Shown: positions 25,807-34,686 of the stretch, piece after piece
Layout: the number at the start of each line of letters is the position of its first letter
How positions within the stretch are numbered: the stretch's first letter is position 1
Assembly: GCF_022758145.1 (NCBI RefSeq)
Contig: NZ_JAJVDH010000003.1
Location: 558,001 to 622,000 of the forward strand
From: Pontibacter vulgaris
Lineage (GTDB): Bacteria; Bacteroidota; Bacteroidia; Cytophagales; Hymenobacteraceae
Direction of reading: 5' to 3'
Length of the DNA: 64,000 nucleotides
Notes under the pieces: generated by a model
What the model was told of the DNA's origin: nothing
The model's database searches: none
Seen by the model: only the letters and a program-made list of their open reading frames with translations
Program-made: the position numbers and the translations under genes

Positions 25807-28725
25807 TTAATATTTAAGTATAGACTCTGTAAGACTCACATCCTGGTCCAGGTTCATCTTTTTCCTGATGCGGTACCGGCTTGTTTCTACGCCTCTAAGC
25901 GAAAGCTTTAACAGAGAGGCTATTTCTTTGCTGGACAGGTTCAGGCGTAAATACGCGCACATTTTCAGGTCTTTTTGTGTCAGATCCGGATAGTCAATGC
26001 TCAGACGTTTTAAGAAATCCTGGTGCACCTGGTTAAAATGCGCTTCAAACTGCTCCCAATTGTTCTCAATCTTTATTTCCTCATCCACCGATCGTAAGAT
26101 TTTCCTCAGCTGGTGCCGGGTTTCTTTATCAGAAACCTGCTCCATTACCTCTTCCAGCTGGTTCTTTACTTTATAAACAGCCTCCATGTTCTGCATCACG
26201 TGCATCGCCGAAGACGACAGTTCTCTCGATTTATGATTGAGTTCGTGCTCAAGTTTTTCGTTATTCAGCCGGATAATTTCCTTCTCTGCTTTCAGTACTT
26301 CTTCTTTGTGCTGTGCTTCTTTGAGTTTAAGGGCTTTTTCCTGCTCCTGTTGCAGCTGTTCCTCCGCTCTCCTGATGCGTATTTTGATTATCTTTCTCAA
26401 TAAGAAAATTGCAAAGACACCAAGCAGTGCATACACCATATAAGCCCAGGCAGACCGGTACCAAGGGGGCAATATCCTGAAAGTATAAGTTGCCTCTTCG
26501 CTCTCCTGGTTATAAATGTTACGCGCTCTTACATGGAAAGTATAAGTGCCTTCTCTTAAACTGGTATATTCTTTCTGCAGGGCATTCGTCCACGGTGACC
26601 AGCCTTCATCAAACCCCTCGAGGTAGTATTGGTACTGCACATGTTCAATACCATCATAAACAATGGCCCCATACGTGAATTTAAGCGAATTAAACTTGTA
26701 CAGAAAGGATGACACTTGTTTTGCGCCAGATTCCTGCCCTGGGTTAGCGCCACCGTAAACAAGTGAATCGGTGGCCTGTGCCGTAACTTTTACCTGCCGT
26801 ACCAGCACATTGAATTTATCTTCCAGGATATTATTCTGCAGAAAAGTAGGCCGATAGTGCACGAAACCTTCATCTATACCTATCAGCACATGCTGGTTAT
26901 TATAATAAGCCAGGTGTTCAAAGCCACCAACCAGTTTGCCTTCCAGTTTATTAAAAACGTTTTTAATTGTTTCGTAGCTACCGTTGCTGAGTTTCCGGAT
27001 AAAGCCCATTTCATTACCTGCCGAAAACCAGATATTTCCTTCCTTATCTTCAACAAGTTTGCGTACTTGTTTGGTCTTATCGAAGTGCTTATTCAGCTCA
27101 TCGTAAATTTCAAACCGGTCGGTGCTTTTATTGTAAGTATAAACTCCGCTCAGGCCGGTAAAAACCAGCCTCCCGTTTATTTTAAATACATTGATACCTA
27201 AATCAGATGGAAAGCCATGCTTCTGGTTATAAAAACTGACCTTGTCGATCTTCTGCAGGTTATCAGCTAACTTAAGTTTGAACAAACCAACATACCCGTG
27301 CGCAACCCAGATGTTTCCATCGCTGTCTTCTTCCATTATCCGCGCTGATGTGTTGAACCCCTCCAACTTGCGCTGAAACACTAGCTGGCCATTCACCATT
27401 TTGTAGAGCAGCAAGCCATAGTAAGTGCCACATACCATATATTCCGGATGCTTTTTGAGCTGCATAAACATCCAAGAACCTTGGTGCTCCGATAGCTTTA
27501 CGGCCTTGTTATCGATTATTTCAAAAGGACCTTTATGATGAGACAGCAGAAGCTTGCCATTTATTTTCTGCAGATTGTATACCTGCCCCTCCGAATTTGC
27601 AATGCCTTGAAGCGGTATGGGATTAAGGGGGTTTTCCTGCGCAGATACTTGTTTATAAAAAAGCCCGTCGCTGGTACCAAGGTATAACTTGTTGTTATCA
27701 AATAACGAAGTATAGGCCGTTCCCGGCACTCCCATACGGGTATCAAAAAGTGTAAAAGGAGAATTTGATTCTATAAAATCTATACCGTTGTTAAGCGCCA
27801 GCCACAGGTTGCCTTTCTTATCCTGGTAAATGCTGCGGACTGTACTGTTCTGTAGCCCCCGCTCGCGGTTAAGGTGCTGGCGTGGTATGCCATCTGTATC
27901 AATTATAAGGATACCGTTCAAGGTGGTGCCAATTGCGTAACCCTCAGTTAGCGTTGTGGCGATGTTTATTTTATTTTTCTTAAGAAAATCTTCTATGCCC
28001 CAGTTGCTCTGGCTAAAGCCACTGTACTCATCATAAATAAAAATGCCATTTTCTTCGGTAAGAATGAGGGCTTTACCGCCCGGGTAGGGAAGTATGGAGG
28101 CTATACTATAGGATGCAATTTTCTCACTGCCGGGTACATGTGTTAGCTTTTCATCCCTTAACTCATAAAGCCCTTTACCCAGAACCGGCACAAAAAACCG
28201 GCCTTGTACATAAAAAGGAAAACCAGATGGGTCAGCTGGTGCCCGGTATACTTTTACCTTTTCGTTCTTATAGTGATAAATCCCGGATACTGTACAAAAG
28301 AAAACTTCATCGTCGTGGGTATAAATGTTCCATACATCGGCAAAGTTACGATCATCGCCTTTGATGGCATTTTTAAGCGAAACAAACGCCATCATGCCCT
28401 GCTTGTCAGGCTGCAGGTAGCCAAAATCGTTCTGGCCACCAACATATACCCTACCGGATTTACTTATAGCAAGCGACCTTACAATGGATCTGTTTGGAAG
28501 CCCTAACAGACGCCAGTAATTACCATCAAACTCCAGCACACCATAATTGTTACCGAAGTACATAATGCCTCTATGGTCCTGCACTACAGACCAGTTTTGA
28601 GGTGATGCCTGGTATTCTGTAAGTTTATAATTTCGAATGTAAGGGATACCCTCATTCCTAACCTGAGCCGATACAGACAGGCTGAAGAGGAGCATAAGAA
28701 AAAGAAATACACAATATTTTTTCAC
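25807..28725 (-). CDS. Membrane-tethered sensor/regulator: beta-propeller, Y_Y_Y, LuxR-type HTH
   Basis: 972 residues. A signal peptide (1-20) is followed by a periplasmic region of repeated WxVVQDxxGxxYFG- and KGNLWLALNNGI-like strands, that is, two-component-regulator beta-propeller repeats (about 40-640), and a triple-tyrosine (Y_Y_Y) domain (about 680-750). A single membrane helix lies at about 757-780, then a long charged coiled coil, and the last 65 residues are a LuxR-type helix-turn-helix (LTQKDLKMCAYLRLNLSSKEIASLL). Histidine kinase and receiver domains are absent, so signal detection and DNA binding sit in one polypeptide. Its position next to the beta-glucan PUL suggests that it senses glucan fragments and activates susC. 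Confidence 0.85.
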   Translation of the reverse strand: MKKYCVFLFLMLLFSLSVSAQVRNEGIPYIRNYKLTEYQASPQNWSVVQDHRGIMYFGNNYGVLEFDGNYWRLLGLPNRSIVRSLAISKSGRVYVGGQNDFGYLQPDKQGMMAFVSLKNAIKGDDRNFADVWNIYTHDDEVFFCTVSGIYHYKNEKVKVYRAPADPSGFPFYVQGRFFVPVLGKGLYELRDEKLTHVPGSEKIASYSIASILPYPGGKALILTEENGIFIYDEYSGFSQSNWGIEDFLKKNKINIATTLTEGYAIGTTLNGILIIDTDGIPRQHLNRERGLQNSTVRSIYQDKKGNLWLALNNGIDFIESNSPFTLFDTRMGVPGTAYTSLFDNNKLYLGTSDGLFYKQVSAQENPLNPIPLQGIANSEGQVYNLQKINGKLLLSHHKGPFEIIDNKAVKLSEHQGSWMFMQLKKHPEYMVCGTYYGLLLYKMVNGQLVFQRKLEGFNTSARIMEEDSDGNIWVAHGYVGLFKLKLADNLQKIDKVSFYNQKHGFPSDLGINVFKINGRLVFTGLSGVYTYNKSTDRFEIYDELNKHFDKTKQVRKLVEDKEGNIWFSAGNEMGFIRKLSNGSYETIKNVFNKLEGKLVGGFEHLAYYNNQHVLIGIDEGFVHYRPTFLQNNILEDKFNVLVRQVKVTAQATDSLVYGGANPGQESGAKQVSSFLYKFNSLKFTYGAIVYDGIEHVQYQYYLEGFDEGWSPWTNALQKEYTSLREGTYTFHVRARNIYNQESEEATYTFRILPPWYRSAWAYMVYALLGVFAIFLLRKIIKIRIRRAEEQLQQEQEKALKLKEAQHKEEVLKAEKEIIRLNNEKLEHELNHKSRELSSSAMHVMQNMEAVYKVKNQLEEVMEQVSDKETRHQLRKILRSVDEEIKIENNWEQFEAHFNQVHQDFLKRLSIDYPDLTQKDLKMCAYLRLNLSSKEIASLLKLSLRGVETSRYRIRKKMNLDQDVSLTESILKY

Positions 28726-28779
28726 AAGACGGAGATTCCCAATTATTCACTTTAAATATCAGAAATCCACCGCTTATTT

Positions 28780-28787
28780 CAAACTTA
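28780..28787 (-). promoter_or_regulatory. Putative -7 box of the regulator gene
   Basis: On the minus strand the sequence is TAAGTTTG, matching TAnnTTTG, about 50 bases before the ATG. No TTTG at -33 was found. Confidence 0.35.
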
Positions 28788-28873
28788 AACAATAAAGTCC
28801 TCAGCCAGCCGTGTTTTTATACTTGGTATTTTGCTTATTTAACTTACTAACTGGCATTACTTTTTCCCATAAT

Positions 28874-28915
28874 AAAGTCCCTGCACAAAACATAAAAGTT
28901 TTGCTCAGGGGCTTT
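28874..28915 (-). terminator. Terminator after the erythromycin-esterase-family gene
   Basis: Outer stem 28874-28883 with 28906-28915 (one G-U pair) and inner stem CAAAAC/GTTTTG (28886-28891 with 28898-28903). It lies 27 bases past the stop codon of the minus-strand gene. Confidence 0.65.
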
Positions 28916-28941
28916 AGTAATTATAGTTATACATTACCTTA

Positions 28942-30222
28942 TTAATAATTCCACGGGTACAGTTCGGGTTCTTCGGTTCCGCGCGGTTTCATGTGCAACG
29001 GGTGTACGGCTTCTGTTTCATCAAAATAAATGAAAGCATCGTAGCGGGCCGGTATAATAGTAGGTACATAGTTGCCAAATTGCTCATACTTGGGGTCGTA
29101 TACAACACCAATGGCACGGTGTCCGATGTGCTTTTGCAGTTCAGGAATCTCCTGCAGGTCTTTGCTAAGTATGATCTTATCATCGGTGCTGAGCTGGTGC
29201 AACATAGCTTCCCAGCTACCAGGTTTTGCAGGCGGCACGTCCATTTTCTGCATCGGGGCGCCCCACGATTTACCTGCGATCACACTGCCCTGGTAAGAGC
29301 CGAAACCAACCAGCTTCACCTGGTGAATTCCATACTTTTCGCGGGCCAGCTGGCCAATGTTTACCATGCCATCGTTTGCCATATCGGTGGCGCTGGCATC
29401 GCCAATGTGGGTGTTATGTTCCCAGATAATTGCTTTTGAATCGGGCCCATGAAGCTCCAGCAGGCGGTCCAGGGTTTCCATCATGTGCCTGTCGCGCACA
29501 TTCCAGGAGCTGGCCCCTCCCCTAACCATAGCACGATAATACTTTTCTGCGTTTACAGCTACCAGCGCATTCTGTTTGGTATTGAAATCATACTCTGCAT
29601 CGTCTGTATACTTTGGCTGGCGTTGTATGCGCTGCAGCATCTCGATCACTTCATGCTCACAATCTGTGGGCACAAAAGCAGTTGCCTGGGCGTAAACCTG
29701 TGGATCGCGGTTAAACGGCTCGAAACAGTTAATGGCATTACGGGCTGCTTCTGCCGCCTGCCCATCGTTCTTATCCAGAAAACGTACGATCTGCTCCAGC
29801 GACTCCCACAAACTATAAACATCTAAACCATAAAAACCGGCTTTTTCCTGTACCTGCCGCAGATTATTATACTCCCGCATCCATTCTATCAGGGCTGCTA
29901 CCTCCCAGTTTGCCCACATCCAGGTTGGCCAGCGGCGGTAAACCTGCAACACATCGGCAATCTTACTACCCGAGTTCTGGTATCCTTTTATGAAACGGTT
30001 AACTGCATAACACTCCGGCCAGTCGCCTTCAACTGCTATAAAATTAAAGCCCTTTTCCTGTATCAATCTTTTTGAAATGGCAGTGCGCCAGGAATAATAT
30101 TCTGATGTACCATGCGAGGCTTCTCCCAACATCACAACACGGGCACTCCCAATCTCCTCAATCAGCACATCCAGGTCTTTTTCTTTGGTGATGGGGCGGT
30201 ATTTTAATTGTTTGTTTTCCAT
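28942..30222 (-). CDS. Erythromycin esterase family protein
   Basis: 426 residues, full length for the succinoglycan-biosynthesis/Ere-like group. The N-terminus carries the family motif MLGEASHGTSEYYSWR with the conserved histidine, then FIAVEGDWPE. Further conserved pieces are WEHNTHIGDA and VKLVGFGSYQGSVIAG. Ere enzymes hydrolyse macrolide lactones by a His/Glu mechanism, but most chromosomal relatives have no shown drug substrate, so resistance should not be assumed. A degenerate 3' copy lies at 13830-14043 in the same orientation, on the far side of the PUL. It has its own terminator. Confidence 0.88.
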   Translation of the reverse strand: MENKQLKYRPITKEKDLDVLIEEIGSARVVMLGEASHGTSEYYSWRTAISKRLIQEKGFNFIAVEGDWPECYAVNRFIKGYQNSGSKIADVLQVYRRWPTWMWANWEVAALIEWMREYNNLRQVQEKAGFYGLDVYSLWESLEQIVRFLDKNDGQAAEAARNAINCFEPFNRDPQVYAQATAFVPTDCEHEVIEMLQRIQRQPKYTDDAEYDFNTKQNALVAVNAEKYYRAMVRGGASSWNVRDRHMMETLDRLLELHGPDSKAIIWEHNTHIGDASATDMANDGMVNIGQLAREKYGIHQVKLVGFGSYQGSVIAGKSWGAPMQKMDVPPAKPGSWEAMLHQLSTDDKIILSKDLQEIPELQKHIGHRAIGVVYDPKYEQFGNYVPTIIPARYDAFIYFDETEAVHPLHMKPRGTEEPELYPWNY

Positions 30223-30309
30223 AGTTTTAGGCGCGCAACAAGCTAATTTGCAGGGTTTTAAACAGTGCTGTATTTTACTTTCTTTTAGCCTGTAATGTTT
30301 TCACAAAAA

Positions 30310-30340
30310 AGCCCGCTATACTTTTAAAGTATAGCGGGCT
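30310..30340 (-). terminator. Terminator after the DUF4197 gene
   Basis: AGCCCGCTATACTTT (30310-30324) and its exact complement (30326-30340) are separated by one base. On the minus strand the palindrome is followed by TTTTTTGTGA. The stem again contains TATACTT. Confidence 0.85.
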
Positions 30341-30366
30341 AAGCTTAAAGTATAAAAACTGAGGGT

Positions 30367-31101
30367 CTACGACTGATTCTCTCTCGTGAAAACGCGGCGA
30401 AGCAACTCTGTAGTTCGGGCAATCGGGTTCTCACGGATGTTGGCTTCTTCCTGCGCCACAAGTAAGAACAAACCATCAATAGCCTTTTGGGTCGCATACT
30501 CTTTCAGATCGGGGTTTGCTTTCTGCACCAACGGAATGCGGTTATACTGGTTTACAAGCTCGGTGTAATATTTTGTAGCATTGGTCTTATCAAGCGACTG
30601 CTGCACCACAGGCATAAAAGCGTTGCGCAGCTGGCTCGATGTAGTGCGCTTCAGGTACTGTGTGGCGGCATCCTTATCGCCTTTCAGAATTCCCCAGGCA
30701 TCCTGTATTGTCATTTGCTTGATGGCACTTATAAAAATAGGCACAGCACTTTTGGCTGCGTCTTCAGCCCCACGGTTAAGCGTAAGTATAAATTTATCAA
30801 CTTCATTGCCTAAACCTACTTTCCTCAGTGTAGTTTCCACGCGCTGCACATCCTGCGGAAAAGGAATGCGAATAAGGGAATTTCTATAATAACCATCTGT
30901 TTGAGATGCTTTGCCCGCACCACTTTTTATACCTACCTCCAGTGCCTGCCGCAGGCCGGCGGCTACTTCACTCTGCGTTACGGGTACTCCGGTAGCAGTG
31001 CCGGCAAGCACATCGTCTACGGAGCGTTGCACATCAGCCACAGTGCAGGCACTGGCACTTAAAGCCAAAGCCAAAAAAGAAGTGTAAACTAGTTTTTTCA
31101 T
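30367..31101 (-). CDS. DUF4197 domain lipoprotein
   Basis: 244 residues. Signal peptide with lipobox SASAC at residues 15-19, so the mature protein is probably anchored to a membrane facing the periplasm. The rest is the helical DUF4197 domain, recognised by GLRQALEVGIKSG, YYRNSLIRIPFP, VDKFILTLNRGAEDAA and PVVQQSLDKTNATKYY. The function of this widespread family is unknown. It is a single gene, divergent from cinA, with its own terminator. Confidence 0.88.
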   Translation of the reverse strand: MKKLVYTSFLALALSASACTVADVQRSVDDVLAGTATGVPVTQSEVAAGLRQALEVGIKSGAGKASQTDGYYRNSLIRIPFPQDVQRVETTLRKVGLGNEVDKFILTLNRGAEDAAKSAVPIFISAIKQMTIQDAWGILKGDKDAATQYLKRTTSSQLRNAFMPVVQQSLDKTNATKYYTELVNQYNRIPLVQKANPDLKEYATQKAIDGLFLLVAQEEANIRENPIARTTELLRRVFTRENQS

Positions 31102-31134
31102 ATTTCAGAACATCTTTAACTTGATACAGTTTAA

Positions 31135-31142
31135 CAAACCTA
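31135..31142 (-). promoter_or_regulatory. Putative -7 box of the DUF4197 gene
   Basis: The minus strand reads TAGGTTTG, a match to TAnnTTTG, 34 bases before the ATG. No well-spaced -33 box was found. Confidence 0.35.
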
Positions 31143-31166
31143 CGCACAAATCAGACCAAAATATAC

Positions 31167-32426
31167 ATGAAAGCGGTAAACGCAGAAATCATTACCATCG
31201 GCGACGAAATATTGTTCGGCCAGATAGTAGATACCAACTCCGCCTGGATGGGCACTGAGCTTACTAAGATAGGTATCCGGGTAAATCAAATAACATCCAT
31301 ATCAGACAATGCCGGGCATATTGTAGCCGCACTGAACGAAGCAAAAAAACGTGCTGATATTATACTTATTACCGGCGGTTTAGGACCAACTAAAGACGAC
31401 CTGACCAAAGATGTGCTCACTGCTTATTTCCATACGGAGCTAAAACTACACGAGCCATCGCTGGCGGATATTGCAGAAATTTTTAAAGCACGCGGACGAG
31501 AGGTAACAGAACTAAACAGGCAACAGGCATTTTTACCAGCAAACTGCACCCCAATCCGTAATGTACTGGGCACAGCACCAGGTATGTGGTTTGAACAGGA
31601 GGGCAAAGTATACATTTCGATGCCAGGCGTGCCTTTCGAAATGAAGCGCATGATGACAGATATTATACTTCCCAAACTCAAAGCGCATTTCAAAACACCG
31701 GAGATCATCCATAAAGTTATCCAGACCACGGGCATTGCCGAATCTATACTTGCTGCTAAAATAGAGGACTGGGAAAATAAGCTGCCTGCACACATAAAAT
31801 TGGCTTACCTGCCGCACCTGGGCGGTGTTCGCCTGCGCCTTACGGGCCAGGGAGATGATGTGGCTATACTTGAGCAGCAAATTCAGGAGCAGGTCGAAAA
31901 ACTTTCACACATCATACCAAATTATATTTTTGCCTATGGCGAGGTGTTGCTGGAGGCTGCCGTTGGCGAATTGCTGAAAGCAAAAGGACTAACTATAGCT
32001 ACCGCCGAAAGTTGCACAGGAGGTTACCTGGCGCATAAGATAACAAGTATTAGTGGCAGCTCGGCGTATTACCAGGGAAGTATAATTGCCTATCACAACG
32101 AAGTAAAAATCCGGGAGCTGAATGTAAAACCTGAAACCCTGCAGCAGCATGGCGCCGTAAGTGAAGCCACTGTGCGTGAAATGGCAGAGAACATTCGTTT
32201 AAAATTTAAGACAAGTATAGGGGTTGCTACCAGTGGCATTGCCGGCCCCGATGGTGGCACGCCCGAAAAACCTGTTGGCACCATCTGGATAGCGTATGCA
32301 GATAAAGAAAAAACCGTAGCCAAGCTTTTGAACTTTAATAAAGACAGGTTACTCAACATCGAATACACCGCATTGGCTGTCTTAAACCTCATCCGCCAAA
32401 GTTTAACCAGAACCGTTGAGGAATAG
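31167..32426 (+). CDS. cinA: CinA-family nicotinamide-nucleotide amidohydrolase
   Basis: 419 residues. The N-terminal half is the molybdopterin-binding-like COG1058 domain (EIITIGDEILFGQIVDTN, then ITGGLGPTKDD). The C-terminal half, from about residue 265, is the CinA domain with TAESCTGGYLAH and GVATSGIAGPDGG. The protein salvages NMN by deamidation and may also hydrolyse ADP-ribose, feeding pyridine nucleotide recycling in the cytoplasm. It is full length with both domains intact. The old name refers to competence induction, which is not implied here. Confidence 0.93.
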   Translation: MKAVNAEIITIGDEILFGQIVDTNSAWMGTELTKIGIRVNQITSISDNAGHIVAALNEAKKRADIILITGGLGPTKDDLTKDVLTAYFHTELKLHEPSLADIAEIFKARGREVTELNRQQAFLPANCTPIRNVLGTAPGMWFEQEGKVYISMPGVPFEMKRMMTDIILPKLKAHFKTPEIIHKVIQTTGIAESILAAKIEDWENKLPAHIKLAYLPHLGGVRLRLTGQGDDVAILEQQIQEQVEKLSHIIPNYIFAYGEVLLEAAVGELLKAKGLTIATAESCTGGYLAHKITSISGSSAYYQGSIIAYHNEVKIRELNVKPETLQQHGAVSEATVREMAENIRLKFKTSIGVATSGIAGPDGGTPEKPVGTIWIAYADKEKTVAKLLNFNKDRLLNIEYTALAVLNLIRQSLTRTVEE

Positions 32427-32575
32427 GCCAAAATCATTAACTTTGTTTCAAATTAGACATCTAGTATATAGATGTTAGATAATAGACTCTTGGATAAGTA
32501 ATGTAATACTGAGTTTCTGATTCGGTCTAGAATCTAACTTCTAATATCTAATATCATAGAAATCAACAACAAAAT

Positions 32576-33910
32576 ATGGCACTTGTAGAAATGGTTATGC
32601 CCAAGATGGGCGAGAGTATCATGGAAGGTACCATTCTGAAATGGCTCAAAAATGTGGGTGATACCATTGAGCAGGACGAATCGGTGCTGGAAGTGGCTAC
32701 AGATAAAGTGGATACTGAAGTACCTGCCATACAAGGCGGTGTGCTAAAGGAGATATTGGTGAAAGAAGGTGATGTTGTAGCCGTAGGCGCTACTATTGCC
32801 ATTATCAGCACGAATGGCGAAGAAACTGCCACGCCAACTGCCACCGAAGCTCCTGCCGCTCAGCCACAGGCTGCACCTCAGCAAGCCGAACAAGCAGTAA
32901 GCGCTGCTCCTGCAGCCAAGCTCGACCAGCCAGCTTCTGGCCGTTTCTATTCACCATTAGTACTTAACATTGCCCGCGAAGAAGGTATTTCGATGCAGGA
33001 ACTGGAGTTTGTACCAGGCACAGGCAGCGAGGGTCGTGTTACGAAAAAAGATATATTGGCTTATGTTGAGAACCGTGGAAACGCGCCTCAGCAAGCTGCT
33101 GCTCCTCAGGCTCCTGCTGCGGTAGCACCTCAGGCAGCTCCTGTTGCACAACCACAGGCAGCTCCAACACCTGCCGTAAAACCGGCTGCATCTTTTGGCG
33201 GTAACGTCGAGATCATCGAGATGGACCGTATGCGCAAAATGATTGCCGACCGAATGGTTGACAGCAAGCGCATTTCGCCACACGTTACCTCTTTTGTAGA
33301 AGCGGATGTTACAAATCTGGTGAACTGGAGAAACAAGTGGAAAGATGTTTATAAGAAGCGCGAAGGCGAGAATTTGACCTTCACTCCTATCTTCATTGAT
33401 GCGATTGCCAAGGCGATCAAAGATTTCCCGATGATCAATGTTTCGGTAGATGGTGGTACCATTATCCGTCACAAAGACATAAACATTGGTATGGCAGTAG
33501 CTTTACCAAGTGGAAACCTGATCGTGCCGAACATTAAGAATGCGGACCAACTGAACCTAAATGGCCTGACCAAGAAAGTGAACGACCTGGCAAACCGTGG
33601 CCGTATGAACAAACTGACCCCGGACGATCTGGCTGGCGGTACATATACTGTTTCTAACGTAGGTTCTTTCGGTAACGTAATGGGTACGCCTATTATCATG
33701 CAGCCGCAGGTTGCTATTATGGCTGTTGGCGCTATTAAGAAAAAGCCTGCAGTTATCGAAACTCCTGAGGGCGATTTGATCGGTATCCGCCACTTCATGT
33801 TCCTGTCGCACTCTTACGACCACCGCGTTGTAGATGGTTCATTGGGTGGCATGTTCGTGCGCCGCGTAGCAGATTACCTGGAAAACTTCGATATCAATAC
33901 AACAATCTAA
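32576..33910 (+). CDS. Dihydrolipoamide acyltransferase (E2) of a 2-oxoacid dehydrogenase
   Basis: 444 residues. One lipoyl domain (1-78) has the lipoylated lysine K44 in EVATDKVDTE. An Ala/Pro/Gln linker leads to a peripheral-subunit-binding domain (about 122-165), then a second Ala/Pro/Gln linker, and the catalytic domain (about 210-444) ending with SHSYDHRVVDG. E2 forms the core that moves acyl groups between the E1 decarboxylase and CoA. E1 and E3 genes are not adjacent, so pyruvate, 2-oxoglutarate or branched-chain specificity cannot be decided. The upstream 150 bases contain decayed TCTAATATCTAATATC repeats. Confidence 0.92.
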   Translation: MALVEMVMPKMGESIMEGTILKWLKNVGDTIEQDESVLEVATDKVDTEVPAIQGGVLKEILVKEGDVVAVGATIAIISTNGEETATPTATEAPAAQPQAAPQQAEQAVSAAPAAKLDQPASGRFYSPLVLNIAREEGISMQELEFVPGTGSEGRVTKKDILAYVENRGNAPQQAAAPQAPAAVAPQAAPVAQPQAAPTPAVKPAASFGGNVEIIEMDRMRKMIADRMVDSKRISPHVTSFVEADVTNLVNWRNKWKDVYKKREGENLTFTPIFIDAIAKAIKDFPMINVSVDGGTIIRHKDINIGMAVALPSGNLIVPNIKNADQLNLNGLTKKVNDLANRGRMNKLTPDDLAGGTYTVSNVGSFGNVMGTPIIMQPQVAIMAVGAIKKKPAVIETPEGDLIGIRHFMFLSHSYDHRVVDGSLGGMFVRRVADYLENFDINTTI

Positions 33911-33932
33911 AGTATAATATCAGTCAAGTATA

Positions 33933-33968
33933 AAAGCCTGCTGCAGAAATGTGGCAGGCTTTCTTTTT
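33933..33968 (+). terminator. Terminator after the E2 gene
   Basis: Stem AAAGCCTGC (33933-33941) with GCAGGCTTT (33954-33962), then CTTTTTGG. Two AAGTATA-type motifs lie just before it. Confidence 0.85.
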
Positions 33969-34142
33969 GGCTATAGTTTTATACATATTCCAGCTTTCGC
34001 TCTCAGGACACGAGTGAGAGCATTCCCAGGTAAATCCTACCGATTTATAGTAGCGTAAAACATATCTTTTTGGTAATATTAAAAGTATAAACTAAGGCTG
34101 TTATAAGTATAACGGCAAGTATAACTCAACTTAAGCAAAACT

Positions 34143-34658
34143 ATGAGAAGCATATTACCCTGGCTCTTAGCGGCCATTTTCCTGTTTATGGCGGTGTATT
34201 TTTACTGGCAGAAAAACGAAGCCGAAAGCAGACAAGCCATTGCCGATAAGCAAGTAGAGAAGATTGATGAAAAACTGGAGCAAAAAGATGAAACAGTAGA
34301 CTCGCTGGAAGAAATGGTAATGCCACCTGATACAATGGAAATGGTGCCTCCGGGCGGTGCAGCCTTTGTAGATGAATTGGGCAGCCTGAGCGAAAGCGAC
34401 ATACAGAAACTACAGCGTAAAGGCCTGAAAAACCCGGAATCGGACCTGATGAACGACCTGAACCGCAAACAGAACCAGCTAATACCCGAAAAAGGCACCA
34501 TGGGTGGCACCATGACCATACGAGACAGCCGTATCCTGAACGACCGTTATGCACTTGCCTATTATGAAGATGGCCACAACGGCGGTTACCTGCTGCTGAA
34601 GTATACTGTAAACAACGGAACTATAAACTGGACGGTGGTAGACAGCTCCAAACTATAA
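34143..34658 (+). CDS. Small membrane-anchored protein of unknown function
   Basis: 171 residues. A single N-terminal hydrophobic segment (about 5-22) acts as a membrane anchor or uncleaved signal. A heptad-rich coiled coil follows (about 25-58), then a low-complexity acidic/methionine stretch (VMPPDTMEMVPPGG) and a C-terminal part with YALAYYEDGHNGGYLLLKY. No family was recognised. The next two genes also encode exported proteins on the same strand with short gaps, so they may share a transcript. The ATG is preceded by a cluster of three AAGTATA motifs. Confidence 0.65.
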   Translation: MRSILPWLLAAIFLFMAVYFYWQKNEAESRQAIADKQVEKIDEKLEQKDETVDSLEEMVMPPDTMEMVPPGGAAFVDELGSLSESDIQKLQRKGLKNPESDLMNDLNRKQNQLIPEKGTMGGTMTIRDSRILNDRYALAYYEDGHNGGYLLLKYTVNNGTINWTVVDSSKL

Positions 34659-34686
34659 CCAAACCAACCTTAACTTTTAGCCATAC

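Noticed and set aside
14462..28725. Mobile element carrying the PUL
   Set aside because: No integrase, transposase, relaxase or att-like tRNA end was found. Only the esterase-gene copies flank it.
28942..30222. Macrolide resistance gene
   Set aside because: The family match is good, but most chromosomal members have no demonstrated macrolide esterase activity and the context is not that of a resistance island.
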